A stretch of DNA of 64,000 nucleotides from Plectrocnemia conspersa. Taxonomy: Eukaryota; Arthropoda; Insecta; Trichoptera; Polycentropodidae. The stretch lies in contig VTFK01000092.1 of NCBI GenBank assembly GCA_009617715.1, forward strand, positions 1,736,001-1,800,000, in the 5' to 3' direction. The notes under the pieces are model-generated. The model made no database searches and was not told the origin of the DNA. It was given only the letters and a program-made list of their open reading frames with translations. Made by a program: the position numbers and the translations under genes. The number at the start of each line of letters is the position of its first letter. Position 1 is the stretch's first letter. This document shows, in pieces, positions 41,281-52,939 of the stretch.

Positions 41281-43543
41281 TATGCGTTTGACACGAATCT
41301 TGCTGTTTCTTAAATTAATATTAGAGTTCTTAAAATCATATTATAGATATATTACATAGCTTGCTTTTATTTACTCACTTCAATATTTTTATATTAATTA
41401 GAAAAACCCCAAAATAATTTTCTTTATTATAATTGCCTGTAATAAAATAATTAAAAATAATATAATTGCCTCCTCTTTTCATCAGCCTATTAATTTTAAC
41501 TCACCCTGTATGCGTTACAATATACATATATACACATCAGAGCGTTTTCTTTTCTTTGAAAAATCCCATTTAATCGCACACGTGCTAGAAACACGTGAAA
41601 CGCGTTCAAAGACTGATTTTTTATTGCTTTTTTTATATATTCCCGACGTTTTTAGAACGCCTGAGTGTTTCTTGTGTGTATCTAAACATCATACAAAATA
41701 TACGCACGTTTGTCTTTGATTTATTATCACAGACGTTTGGTATATTAAATGCAAATTTAGCTACGAATTAAGAGTACACTGCAACGCGCAGAAGACGTTC
41801 TTTCATTAGTTTCTAAAAAGGACTTTAGAGTTCAACTACCATTCTCCTACAGCTACGACGAATTGTTCGCTAAACGCCTAGCGACGTCGCCTTAATGAAA
41901 CTGGGCTGGAATTTATTATTCAAGTTTCCATAGAGGTGCAGCAGAGAGGTTTTCTCAGTGTACGTGTTTATTAAAATTACCTTCAGTATGACGTGCTAAG
42001 GGTGAATTTATAAATAATGAATCCTTTCTTTAGAAAAAATATATGTGCGTAATGATTGAACCCTCATAGATGTGAAAAAGTTTGACTCTAAAAGTTATGT
42101 TACGGTGGAGAGAGTTATAACGCCTATTCGACTGTGAAACTTTTTTATATCTACTGCCAAACTTTTCATATAAGTATCCTTTATATCATAAATAGCAAAT
42201 AAAATGTGTTTATTTGATATTTTTATGGGTTATGAGTACCTATAAATGTAAAAGGCAATATATTTACTGCCATAAATATATGCAAAACACAAAAAAGTTT
42301 ATTGTACGCATTTTAATATTGTAGACAAAATAAGTGTGTGAATTTCAGTAATAAAAAAGCCATTTTATACATTTGTATCGAAAGGATTCGTATGTATAAT
42401 ACATGTACGTGTTTAAAACAATTTCTTATGAATAATTCATGTCAGTAAATGCAATGGGCGTGGGTTTTAGTATGCATGCGAAATTTATGTCTCGGCGGTG
42501 GTCGGTGCAAAGTTGTGATAATACTCGAGATTAAAAAAAAGTTACATCAAGAAATCCTACATTATAAACAAGTACTTCCGAGGAACATTTAAAACGCATT
42601 TTTAACTCTAACAGAATTAACACACTGCGGCACAGTTTTAATTCTGCGCCGAGACAAAGTTCGTTAATCAAAAGTTTCCGCAGAAAGTTTGTCATCGCGG
42701 CCGAACAACAACGAGTTTATGCGGCGGAGAAGCTTTAGAAAAGTTCCACTTATACGTTGTACGTAATATGCATAGATTTTTTAAATGTTTATAAAAAATT
42801 GAGAAGCTCTGTTTACGTGCTCGCGTACAAAGGTAAGCCAAGCGCGAGATATGTTCACTGGTCCAAGAAAAGATTACAAACGTGTCTGCTCCACTTTATG
42901 TATATGGATAATATGTATAATATAATATCAATCATGTTTACGTAACACTAGAGATTATGCTAAAACGGCTTTTTAGGAAGATACGTGTTTTGACAGAACA
43001 ATTTTTTTGCATGTAAAAACTGAATCAAGTGTGATCAAGAAATAACAACGATTTTAATTTTCACCAAAATTATTTATTGCTTCCTAATCCTTTTAAAAGA
43101 ACAATATAAATAATATACTTATGCAATCAAAACATTTATATAATGCATTATTGAATTTAAATGTAGTCTTTAGCTCACTCAATGATTTTGTATTTATCTT
43201 CTCTATAGTCGCAAATCACTATTCTTTTTTATATTCTTCTTATTTGCAAGAACAGGATCAGATAATCACGATGGTTTCCTACGACTGAACTTGCCGTGCT
43301 TTTTTCGGTCCTTGCTTCCATTGAACTTTTGATTTGATATCATAACAATAATGCATTGAAACACATTTTACTTCTACTGTAAAATGCTTTGCATCAATTG
43401 TTCAAGATAATAACTTCTATAGCAATCTTACTAGTGTTGATTTGGTAATTATTAAGTGCAGTGTCGTTTTTTTCATACTTTCATTAAGTATTGATGTGCT
43501 ATGCTTCTCAATTCTCATCATAATCGCAGTCTGCAAATTCTTC
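41281..43543. other. AT-rich non-coding stretch
   Basis: No supportable gene. The frames at 41510-41719 and 42757-42945 are short and without similarity. A somewhat GC-richer stretch at 41760-41970 and another at 42600-42760 carry no clear features. Confidence 0.45.
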
Positions 43544-43547
43544 TTAA

Positions 43548-43965
43548 CCCTTTAAACGGTATCGCCGTACATGTACGGCGGTCAATCTTGCACTGTTTAG
43601 GTACTCCAGATAGATATATATTTTCATATACAATTTAAGAAATAATATATAAAAATATTTTATAATAATTTTGTAAAAAATAATAGGAGCTTCTGAATTT
43701 ATATAAAAACATTTCACAAAATCCAAAAAATATATATAATAAAAATATATTAACGAAATTTTATATTAGAAAAGTGTAATAAATCAAAGCAATAAAACAT
43801 TGGAAATCGCTAATTTTTTCTATAATTTACTCTAAATACAATATAAAATAATAATAAATAAATAACAACAGAAATAATTATGGGAAAATACGTAAAATTA
43901 ACTCACTCCCAGGTGTATACTAACAAATTAACAAATATGTATAAATTAACTCACTACTCAAAGGG
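43548..43965. mobile_element. piggyBac-like MITE (CCCTTT...AAAGGG)
   Basis: It is flanked by TTAA at 43544-43547 and by TTCA (a one-base decayed TTAA) after 43965. The ends are CCCTTTAAACGG and ACTCAAAGGG. TTAA targets with CCYTTT ends are typical of piggyBac-type elements. Just inside the left end is the palindrome CGCCGTACATGTACGGCG. The 418-bp body is AT-rich and non-coding. Confidence 0.65.
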
Positions 43966-43968
43966 TTC

Positions 43969-46900
43969 AAAACGTTTGTCTTATTCATAAATCATTTAAA
44001 CAAACAATCTTGCTGAAAATATTTCCATATATTTCTACTGCTTCACTGCACTTTAACCTATATATTTAAACAATTTTTTGTCATGTTACTCAAAATAAAT
44101 AAATCGCCGAGCGTGATAAAATGTTTTAAACACAAACTACGCGTCAAATATGACTGATAATTTATTAACATGCGCATCACAAACAGTGCTATTAACGTGA
44201 GATATATGCTCAACCAAAAAATATTATATGATGTTTCTTTCATATTGTCCTTTATGAAATATCAGTAGTAAGGACTTTTTATTTTCATAGCATTAAGATA
44301 TGTATTGCTATTTAAAAATCTGTTTTTTTGTCACTCAATACAATTTAATATAAAACTATATAGCCTCGGTTTTAAAAACGCATTAAGTGTCATTGTGACA
44401 TTTCAATGCCAAAGTCTGACGACATTTTAATTTAAAACTTTGACAGGAATATGATTTTTTTACTCAAAGAGAACCGAATTATTGTTATTACGTTATGTTT
44501 AGTTTAGTTATTTAAACTTATTTATTTATACATATATTTAATATTCTCAAATACATTTGCTACTTATGTTTTACTTAAAATAACTTTATGTGAAACATCA
44601 TTAAAGCATTAGAATTACATTAACCAAACTTGAGTATGAAGCACTGTTGGCTCAATTTCCAAAATTTACTTGACCTTATCTATTATACGGACTAAACTAT
44701 CCGCTACGGTCGTTGAGTTTTATTTGCACATCGTTAACACGAGATTGTTTAGGTTCTAAGGCGTTCACAAATTGAGCAAATATGACATGTAAACGTTCAA
44801 CAAATAATTATATATTATATATATCACAGCTTGAAGCGTAGTTTATCTATGTAATGCTTAATGAATAAGGCATTTTATGATGTATACTTTTTGAAAACGT
44901 ATCCTTTTTAAAACATAAATGATTTACTGTGACATTTCACTATTCGCTGGTTTCTTTAGGAATTTATTGTTCCAAACGTTTTATATTCTGAGACGCGTTT
45001 CTGCGACCCGGCACGTTTTGCGTATGCCTCCTTCGCTCGCAAATTGATATAAAAATCTCTAAATTCTCTTGCACGGAAGATCTATTATATTATGGTGGAG
45101 TAAAATGTGTGTCGAATAATACATAAAAGTAGTTTCGTAACGCATTATTGTATTGTCGATGTTTAAATGCCATATACGGAAGAAAAGTTCAAACTAGAGC
45201 GGGCCCATAACCGGTTACTGCGATTTTGACTAATCGTGGAAACGCATGAACCAATTCCCACGAGTAGTTTTCGTCGAGCGATTGTACTAGGCGAAGTGTT
45301 CATTGGCCATTTAGGAATTATTACACGATGGCACAGCAGGTGTTGTCACAAAGACCGTTTGGGATTTTCTGACGGATTGGGTTAATTATGACAAATTAAC
45401 GTGCGTGAGCCTACGACAATGCGTAATTTCGTCTGTGGAACGTACGTACTAGTATTACAAAGGTGTGTCATTAGAACGGTGACATTATGAAGCGTAGAGA
45501 CATATTTAATGATTACCCTAAATTGATGTGATAACCCTTCACAACAATATCGCAATTGTTTCAACAGAGATCATTAGTCTGTTTCTAGCAAAGTCATATT
45601 TTTTATATATAACAATTATTAGATTGTTTCAAGTCAAATCGTCCCATAAAACCAAACTTAAACTTTATCTATAAAAGGATCAAAAACTATAGTTAGTTGT
45701 ATTATTGTTATTAAATTAGGTTTGGTTAATTAATTTAGGTTACGTTAGGATTTGAACAACAAATAAACGATTCGCAACTATAAAAATTCAGAAAGTTTCA
45801 TAGACATTTTTGTATGAACTGTATACACGTAAACAAAGGAAATATATTCAATTATAATAATAAAAATTGAATTTGCTCTGATTGATTTTCGAGCCGCCGA
45901 TAATGCATTCTGTTGTTTCGACCAATGAAAAATAAGCATTCAAATATAAAACAACATGGCGGACAGTAACGTGACAACAGTTATAAATAATTATTATTTA
46001 TAAATAAAATTTTGCTAGGCGACCATAATTTTCATTAATTCGTTATGTGTGTTGTTCGATTTGACTGAATATAAATGATCGGATTGCAAATTAGCTAAGT
46101 GTGTTATTACTATGAAAATTAAATATATACATAATGTGTTGAGGATTAAAAGAATACATTGATTAAACTAGATAAACAATCATAAAACAATCTTCAAATT
46201 TTGAATTCCCAACGACGGGCTCCGAGGCCTAAAAGTGAGTTTTTCCTTTTATAATACATAATCATTATCATTGCTTCCGATTTAATGCATAGATTTGACT
46301 GAACTAGGTACGTTTTAAACGTGAACATGTAATATATACTTAGTACGTATGAAGATTGAGGTTAATGTCGATCAAACCGTATAAGTGCTAATAAAACGTA
46401 TTTGTTTATCTATTGATATTTTATCTTTTAAGTCGATCGCGTGACAGTGATTGTGATGCAGTCGATTATTTATCTAAAGAAGATTGGTTACAGCAAAATA
46501 AATTAAAACCGTTATTGCAGCAAAAAAAATTCACCTAGATCGTTCCGTTCCGAGTGACGACTCGCAGCACCTATTATTATTTATTCAAGAAATTATATTA
46601 AAATGTTAAAAAATAAATAAAATGCCATTTTTGTCATGAGGTCCGGAATCCTTGTTTTTCCAGGGCCCTGGTTCGCTCTCGGCGGCCCTACTCGTGATAC
46701 TGAAAGAAACGGTTCTTCTTAATCGACAGCTTTCTTTGTATATGCACGTTCATTTGACTATATTATTTAAATAATATTTTTTGGGGATATATTTTTTTGT
46801 TTTACAACCTCAAAATATTCGCGTAAGGGTTCTTTCACACAAAATTTAAAGACCTAGATTTTTAAGATTGAACTTGAATTATTTTTCGGAAAAGTTATCT

Positions 46901-47416
46901 GTCGAATGTCCCCATGAGTATACTTTTCTGTTGTTGAAACAATATACAATATGTAACGCATACATATATTCCTAGGCAAACGACTAGAGCTCGGCAATAA
47001 TTGAAGGACAATATCTCAACTCAACTCAAAACTGTTTTTAATGCATCATATACATATAATATATATATGCGAATTTATAAAGCTAAAGAACTATTAACGT
47101 TTTAATGTTTAATAATTAAACTGTTTTAAATATATCTGCATCGTCAGTTAAAAGCTCGTTCTTAAATTACTTCACCCCACATCCGTCGCGGTGTGTAATA
47201 GGTCGGAAAATAAAAATCTCGATTTTCCGCGGTGACTTTCCGATTTTCCAGACCACGGAGCCGCGCGCCCCGGGCGTCTCGAGTTGAGGGGGTGCAATAA
47301 AACGGTACGCAGAGTGAAAATAAAACCATTAACGGAATTACTCAGCGGACGAGCATTCATTTAACGCTTCGACGAAATGTGCATCTTTACTTATACATTT
47401 ATTTTTATTGTTACAG
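43969..47416. other. Non-coding stretch upstream of the RapGAP linker exon
   Basis: AT-rich with no supportable gene. It includes a fragment related to the extra block of MITE M1 copy 1 at about 45715-45840 (TTAGGTTACGTTAGGATTTG then GATTCGCAACTATAAAAA), a C/G-rich dispersed-repeat relic near 46655-46690 (CCAGGGCCCTGG), and a CpG-rich patch at 47185-47300 close to the exon. Confidence 0.5.
45715..45840 (-). repeat. Fragment related to MITE M1
   Basis: It shares the order of words seen at 7630-7710: TAGGTT..., a TTTGAAC core, AACGATTCGCAACT, then AAAGTTTCATA.ACATTTT. Only this internal part is present; the terminal repeats are absent. Confidence 0.45.
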
Positions 47417-47591
47417 GCTCAGAGCAGGAGAGCTGGACCGGATGATAGGGCTGTGAGTCCTGCGAGTCCTGCCAGAGCCGCGTCCTCGCCGGGACCACCT
47501 TCTCCTCCGAGTCCTCCCTCATTGAGGAGGGCCCGACCTCCGGCATGCCACGCCAGCCGAAGGTTGTTGGAGGAGACGCTCTCCAAAGGAG
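47417..47591 (+). CDS. Rap1GAP-family protein, Pro/Ser-rich linker exon
   Basis: This is an internal exon of the RapGAP gene whose next exon is at 52776. The acceptor is TTGTTACAG ending at 47416 and the donor is G|GTAAGA after 47591. Only the frame starting at GCT (47417) is open across the exon: the other two hit TGA early. It gives 58 complete residues plus one base (phase 1). The peptide starts AQSRRAGPDD and is dominated by Pro, Ser, Ala and Arg, with a PSPPSPPSL stretch at about residues 29-37. It ends RRLLEETLSKG. The last residues align with SVHEVLGREG, the lead-in to the catalytic region of human Rap1GAP. Splicing to 52776 completes a Gly codon and keeps the frame. The linker is probably disordered, and its base composition is much more GC-rich than the flanks. 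The upstream exon, which must end in phase 0, was not found. Confidence 0.85.
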
Positions 47592-47964
47592 GTAAGACTA
47601 GTAAACTACCTTGTGTACAAATTTTAAAAGGTCATATATTATCACCTGTTCGTAGCGGAACATTCTCTCAAAAATCTCATTTATTAGCTTTAGTATGTGT
47701 TTTGTTTTTAGCTATATCTAATCCTTTTTTTTAGTTAATTTATATTAATGCAATATACTTTGATCTTTGTTATCTATTATATATAATACATAGTCTTCAA
47801 CTAAAATGAATATATAAATGATTAATTTGATGGAAAGGCACGTAATATATGTTTTGAAAACAGCATGATGAAAGTCTGTCGAGTTGTATGCGTTCCTTAG
47901 CAATGAGGATGTTAAAAAACTTAAGTCTTACTAGATGAAGAATATTTTTAAATTCTCATTGCAG

Positions 47965-47989
47965 CGAATCTCCAACATCTCGTCAGTGG
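47965..47989 (+). other. Candidate 25-nt microexon
   Basis: The segment CGAATCTCCAACATCTCGTC plus AGTGG is bounded by a strong acceptor (pyrimidine-rich TTCTCATTGCAG) and a near-consensus donor (TGG|GTAAGT). Its length is not a multiple of three. Entered in phase 1 from the linker exon it reads A-N-L-Q-H-L-V-S. Joined then to 52776 it would reach TGA inside that exon. Joined to 48153 it stays open to a stop at 48409-48411. It could therefore be a poison exon, part of a short isoform, or a chance pair of splice-like sites. Confidence 0.35.
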
Positions 47990-48152
47990 GTAAGTTCTCA
48001 TTTGGACACAAACCAAAATTCGAACGCGATAAATTACCTGCGCCTTAAATGGCTCGCTCCGGTCTAATTAAATCAGTACGACTTTTTTTGTTCCCAACCG
48101 TACCGTTCGTTTGGCCGATTCGAGACCAGTTTCTTCGATCATTGTCTCGCAG

Positions 48153-48411
48153 GAAGCTGCCAAGTCCCTCATTGGTATTCCCTTACTTGCTCAGCGCCAA
48201 ACGTGACCCGCTATTCTGCGAAACCCGACTCGGTTGTACCACTGACCGCCACCTGAGACCCAATGACCACACACACTCCTCTGGAGCAATCTCGGAACCG
48301 AGAAATGTCCAGTTGAAAGCCATTAGTGGGCTACCTTTAGATAAGACTGTGTATCGGGTTTCGATATTGCATTTGAAAGTATTTCTATTTCTCGTCTATA
48401 TGACCAGATAA
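48153..48411 (+). other. Candidate alternative 3' exon (86-codon open end)
   Basis: An acceptor-like sequence (TTCTTCGATCATTGTCTCGCAG) ends at 48152. The following frame, KLPSPSLVFPYLLSAKRDPL onward, is open in the phase left by the 25-nt microexon and stops at TAA (48409-48411). The first 200 bases are clearly less AT-rich than the rest of the intron. The peptide has no domain I recognise, and I see no obvious poly(A) signal close by. It may instead be conserved non-coding sequence that happens to be open. Confidence 0.25.
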
Positions 48412-49076
48412 CTTCAGAGTATACAAGCAATCTGCTTAGTTTGTGTTAGTGATGTGTCATAAGCTAAAAGTTCATTTGAACGATTAGTTAATTATCTTTG
48501 GAGTATAAAATTTAGATTTTTGTAATCAATCAATATGCCAGTTAAAACTTATTTCTCAGATGCAGTAGTAAATTATAATAATGCAGAATTTGTGTATAAA
48601 TAATAATAGCAGAAATAATTTATATGTTGTATTAATTTCAATAGAAATTATCATCGATCATTTAGTCCTTAATCTAATTAGCTTAATCTCTAATATATTA
48701 TAGCATGTGAAGAAATATATTATATTTTTAATTATTTAATTACAATTAAATTCATATGAAACCACGATAATCCAACTTGAAACCACACATTCGATTTTAT
48801 CGAGGTAATTATTGCAGATATCGTTAACGGCGAGTCATTAACAACACCGGTTACATTTTGGTAGGTATTTAACCTCATAACACGAGTGTAATATACCAGA
48901 ATTTAAGGTGAATATCCTAGCCTTTACTACGAGGAAGCCATACGTAGCAAATCTGAAAACTTTATCGATTCGTCTGCCTTCATAGTTATGTTCATGACTC
49001 ACGCGAAAATCGAACCCGAAATTTTATATGGTAACAAAAATTACCATATTTGCTATTCGCTCTGTATTATGTTTAA

Positions 49077-49268
49077 CCCTTTGAGTTCTCGACGGCGTGG
49101 GAAAGCGACAACCTCTTCAATTTCACGGTGTGGACGTTCAGCGACTCGGAAAAAATATGCGCTCGGATATTACTGCGGTTTGAGAGAGTTTATCCGAGAG
49201 ATAGAGATAATAGTTAACGTCGCGGTCCGAAGGTCAAGGGTTTGCAAATGTTTGCGGTGCGGAAAGGG
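49077..49268. mobile_element. piggyBac-like MITE with intact TTAA duplication
   Basis: TTAA at 49073-49076 and again at 49269-49272 flank a 192-bp body that starts CCCTTTGAGTTCTCG and ends GTGCGGAAAGGG. The body is richer in G and C than the surrounding intron and has no coding content. The TTAA target and CCCTTT ends are those of piggyBac-type elements; only the outer six bases are exact inverted repeats. Confidence 0.7.
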
Positions 49269-49489
49269 TTAACGGTCGGCGAAACGAAATTAGGAAACGA
49301 TCGAGCACTGGGTAAGGTCACGAGGGCCATATTGCGGACTTTGTTTAGTATAGATATACATGTACATAACGTATTTATGGTTACTGTAATATTATGGTAA
49401 TGTGTTAAAATACTTTTCTTAATGAATTTGAAATATATTTTTTTTAATAAAATAAAATTACGATAATCGTGACCTAACAAATAATTCCA

Positions 49490-49700
49490 ACGCACCTAGA
49501 AAATGGGTGCTTTTGAAGGCAATGTTCCGCTCCTTTTATGTCTTGTATTTAAAAAAAAAAAGTCTAAAGTCTAAATACCTTAAATACATAGTACATCTTA
49601 ACAACTAGTTTAATTCAGATTCGTTATTTGAGGTCGGTTATTATATTTTTCCAGAACATGGGCCCCGGGAATTTTTCCCCCTTAATCCCCCCCCCACCTT
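49490..49700 (+). repeat. Dispersed repeat with C-rich tail, copy 2
   Basis: It matches 8215-8460 through TTTTGAAGGCAATGTTCCGC, TTATTTGAGGTCGGTT and GGGCCCCGGGAATTTTTCCC followed by a run of C. The middle is shortened and interrupted by an A-run. It lies in the RapGAP intron in the same orientation as copy 1. Confidence 0.7.
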
Positions 49701-52384
49701 CTCGACATGCCTGGCCATAGGTTACAAACTGTCGCTCAAATAACTCGAAAATAACCAAGTTAAATCATCCGAACAACCGAGGTCCGATAATTTTTTTAAT
49801 AATAACTATGACAAACCTTGTCGAAGGCTAACTCAAAATCCGTATCGGTTCCCACATCGAAATTATTTTGTCACTGTTTTATTTAAATACAGAAGGTTAG
49901 TAAAACAGTAGGTGCATGATTTGTTTATTTTGATTGTCATATGTACTATTAAAACGAAGATAATCAAACATTTCAACAATAATTATTCTGGGGTAATTAC
50001 CGCCCCACGCTGAAAATTCTTTATTAAGATGTTTTTACAATACATAATCCGGTTTTATGAATGATAATTAACCAGTGATGTAAATAATCTAATTATAAAT
50101 ACGTGTGGGCTTCATTTAAATAAGTTTATAAATATACAAATCACTTCTTACGTTCTAGTTTCTATTTATTTATGAAGCTCGTATTTTATTCAACTTTTAT
50201 TATAATATAATATATTTCCAATATAAATATATTTCATGAAAAAACATCCAATCAATACGAAAGACCTTTTATTACAAACAAAAGACTAATGTAAAAATAT
50301 ACCTAAAACTATAGCTGAAATAAAACAGACATTCGACCATTTTATTTAATTTAAAATGATACATTTTTCACAAACATATAACTTATTCTTAATTTTAAAT
50401 ATGAAAAGTGAGCACTAGAAATTCAGTCTAGTGGATAACTCACTTTCAGTTTATAAATTCTTGCCTTCGGGTCTTTACAATAATATGCAATTACTGCACA
50501 CTCGTTGCAACTTTCTAAAAGTTTTTTTAAAACTCTCGACATAAGAGATTTGCTTAAAAAAAAAGAGTCAATTCAATAAATCAGTAAATATATTTAGCCT
50601 ACTTGAAAATTCTTGTTTTTCATAAGCGTATCAACAATGTATAAAGATCATTAATCAACGTATTTAAGAATAAGTATATATTGCATCTATATATAATTTT
50701 CAACTTTTCATAAATATATTATTTAATTAAAAAATTGTATTTGCAACAATTTATTAAGCGACAAGTCGAGCCAGTTAACGAGATATTTACTGCTTTAACT
50801 TATATTTATAAAAATGCTATTCGCATTATAGTATACACAATTAAACCATAAATAAGTTCTTATAAAAAACATTAAAAATAAAACACAGGCTTAAAAGCCA
50901 AGCGGTTAAGAGGAAATATTTACAACCTCGTTTCGTATGCGTACAATAATGGTCGTTCTTCGAGACGATTTCATAATTAACCCTTATTTACGGCGTATTT
51001 AGTATTAACGAGCTTTTTGTTCGCATTTAAGATGTAGAAGAATTTATTTTTTTACTGTGATTCTCTAGCGATTTTTCGCCAACAAAATGGTCTTCAGTAG
51101 TATCTTTTCACACGATACTCTATAACAACAATTTATTTTAAAACACTTTTCGCCGCTCTGACCCGCAACGATTGTTTCGGCACGATATTGACATTTCCAG
51201 TGATTCTCCAAAATTAGCTTTGAATTTAGTACCGCAATTTTGAAAACCGCCCACGAAGCCTCCCACGTTACGTTATAAAAATAATTTATAACTTTAAGGC
51301 ACTACTGATGCTTATTTCTGATTAAACATAATATTTATTTATGATGATATTGATATAATAAATGCATTAAATTAAAATGTCGACTATGGTTATTCAATAT
51401 CTAACTGTAATAAATAAATAAAAATATTCATAGCCTTTGAGAGTTGCTTTAGCTATTTTTATAATATCTAAACGTTCTTATCTTATAAAATTTAATTGAT
51501 AGCAATGTCGCAATGTTTCAGGGTGATCTAATTTATTTATATGACCTCAACTCATATATTGATTTTAAAACAATTCTTGAGAAACACTTTGAATCATAAA
51601 TATGTATTATTTATATTTTTTATTCGCGTATTAAAATAAAAGATGTTCATTGTGTACCAAAATACTCACATCGCCGGTAATGTATGTACATGTATTTGTT
51701 TAATGTCATTCTTTATGTATGGAGATCACGCAAACCGTCGCTTGGCTTCCCCTGACGTCCGACTAGTCAAACAAACGGCGCACAAATGAGCTTTCAGTCG
51801 AAACGAGAACTTTTTCAGATAGACAAGAAAGCTTTTGGGGTCGCGAAGCTTTAAATATTCATCGGACCTTAGGTATATGGATATTGAAAAAATATTACAT
51901 TTGTTTGACTTCACAGGTTCATTATCCTGGGTCAATATTATTTCACTTTTGGGGGCCTCTATTTGATATTTCAGATTAATTTTGAGTTAAATTATGCAAA
52001 AGACCCCCGGACGATGGATTTTGTGTAAAATTAAAAGTAAATAACGTCACAATTTTTAATGGTTGTGATTTGTTTATTTTGGAGACTTGATTAATGGTTT
52101 TATAAAATAAATATATATTTTTTAATCAATTTGATTTACATTTGACAAAACATATTTAATTATATAGTACCTGATTTGAATATATAGTAATTATTTTTGG
52201 TTGATTGTAATACTTATTAAATAATACATATTTTATAAACTTATTTAAAATCACATTAAAAAAAGTTAAAATTTTTGTGTAAGAATAGCTTTTTTATTTT
52301 ATATTTAAAATCTAAATCTAAATTTATTATTAAAAAAAAAAACATATTGCAGTACAAAAAAATCGTCCTCGTTTCTTGTTTTAA

Positions 52385-52596
52385 CCCTTTAAACACCAGC
52401 GATTTTTAGTGAGTCACCTGTTATTTCTCTTTACGGGTCAATATCTTTTTCTAAAAATACTTGGTTTACTGATAAATGAAGCTAGAGCAATAATTTTTAA
52501 TAATTAAAAGAATATAATTTGTTCACTTGCTTTTAAAAAATAATTTGTAAAAAAAACAACAAATGACGCATCGGTGAGGCACTAGCGTTTAAGTGG
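52385..52596. mobile_element. piggyBac-like MITE with TTAA duplication, close to exon
   Basis: TTAA at 52381-52384 and 52597-52600 flank a 212-bp AT-rich body. The left end CCCTTTAAACACCAGCG and the complement of the right end, CCACTTAAACGCTAGTG, match at 12 of 17 positions. The right edge is only about 180 bp upstream of the acceptor of the RapGAP exon at 52776. Non-coding. Confidence 0.75.
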
Positions 52597-52775
52597 TTAA
52601 ATCGACAAGCGTCGCGAAACAAAGATTTTCGTCTTCCGCATTCAAAGTTCTAAATGAATAAAAACTACAATAAAAATAATAAACTAATAATTAAACTGAA
52701 AATTATTATTTTGGAATTTAGACTTTATTAGCAAAAAGTGAATAATTGTTATTAAAACGATATGTTAAATTGCAG

Positions 52776-52939
52776 GCCCGTTCCCTATGATCGTGCTGCC
52801 CGTCAACGGTGGTTATTGGGGTGACGGGGCAGATCCGGACCCCACTGACACTCCGGCCCTGCCTCCCAGGAGCGGCTGGAGGGCCAAGTTCGAAACTGAC
52901 GACACGGCGAAATGCTATCGACGCTTCTTCGTCGGAAGG
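52776..52939 (+). CDS. Rap1GAP-family GTPase-activating protein, start of Rap-GAP region
   Basis: This exon belongs to a GTPase-activating protein that switches off the small GTPase Rap1. The acceptor is AAATTGCAG ending at 52775 and the donor is AGG|GTGAGT after 52939. It enters with two bases that complete a Gly codon and then has 54 full codons, leaving in phase 0. The peptide opens PFPMIVLPVNGGYWGDGADP and closes DDTAKCYRRFFVGR. This matches the order PFPLILLP-x2-GGYWIEG ... TARIYRKHFLGK at the N-terminal edge of the human Rap1GAP dimerisation domain. The following EHFNYYSLD-like segment should begin the next exon, which I do not find before the window ends. The catalytic Asn-thumb helix lies later still. 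The gene symbol is left blank because orthology needs the rest of the protein; Rapgap1 would be the expected insect name. Confidence 0.92.

Larger units (their letters stand above)
47592..52775 (+). other. Intron between the two RapGAP exons (5.2 kb)
   Basis: It runs from GTAAGA at 47592 to TTGCAG ending at 52775. Inside are a 25-nt microexon candidate (47965-47989), an open reading frame with its own acceptor (48153-48411), two piggyBac-like MITEs (49077-49268 and 52385-52596) and a dispersed repeat (49490-49700). The remainder, notably 49700-52380, is AT-rich and shows nothing I can support. Confidence 0.8.

Noticed and set aside
47417..47591. An alternative frame of the linker exon reading LRAGELDRMIGL, which superficially resembles a GoLoco-like helix
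   Set aside because: It meets TGA after twelve residues and does not join in frame with the exon at 52776.
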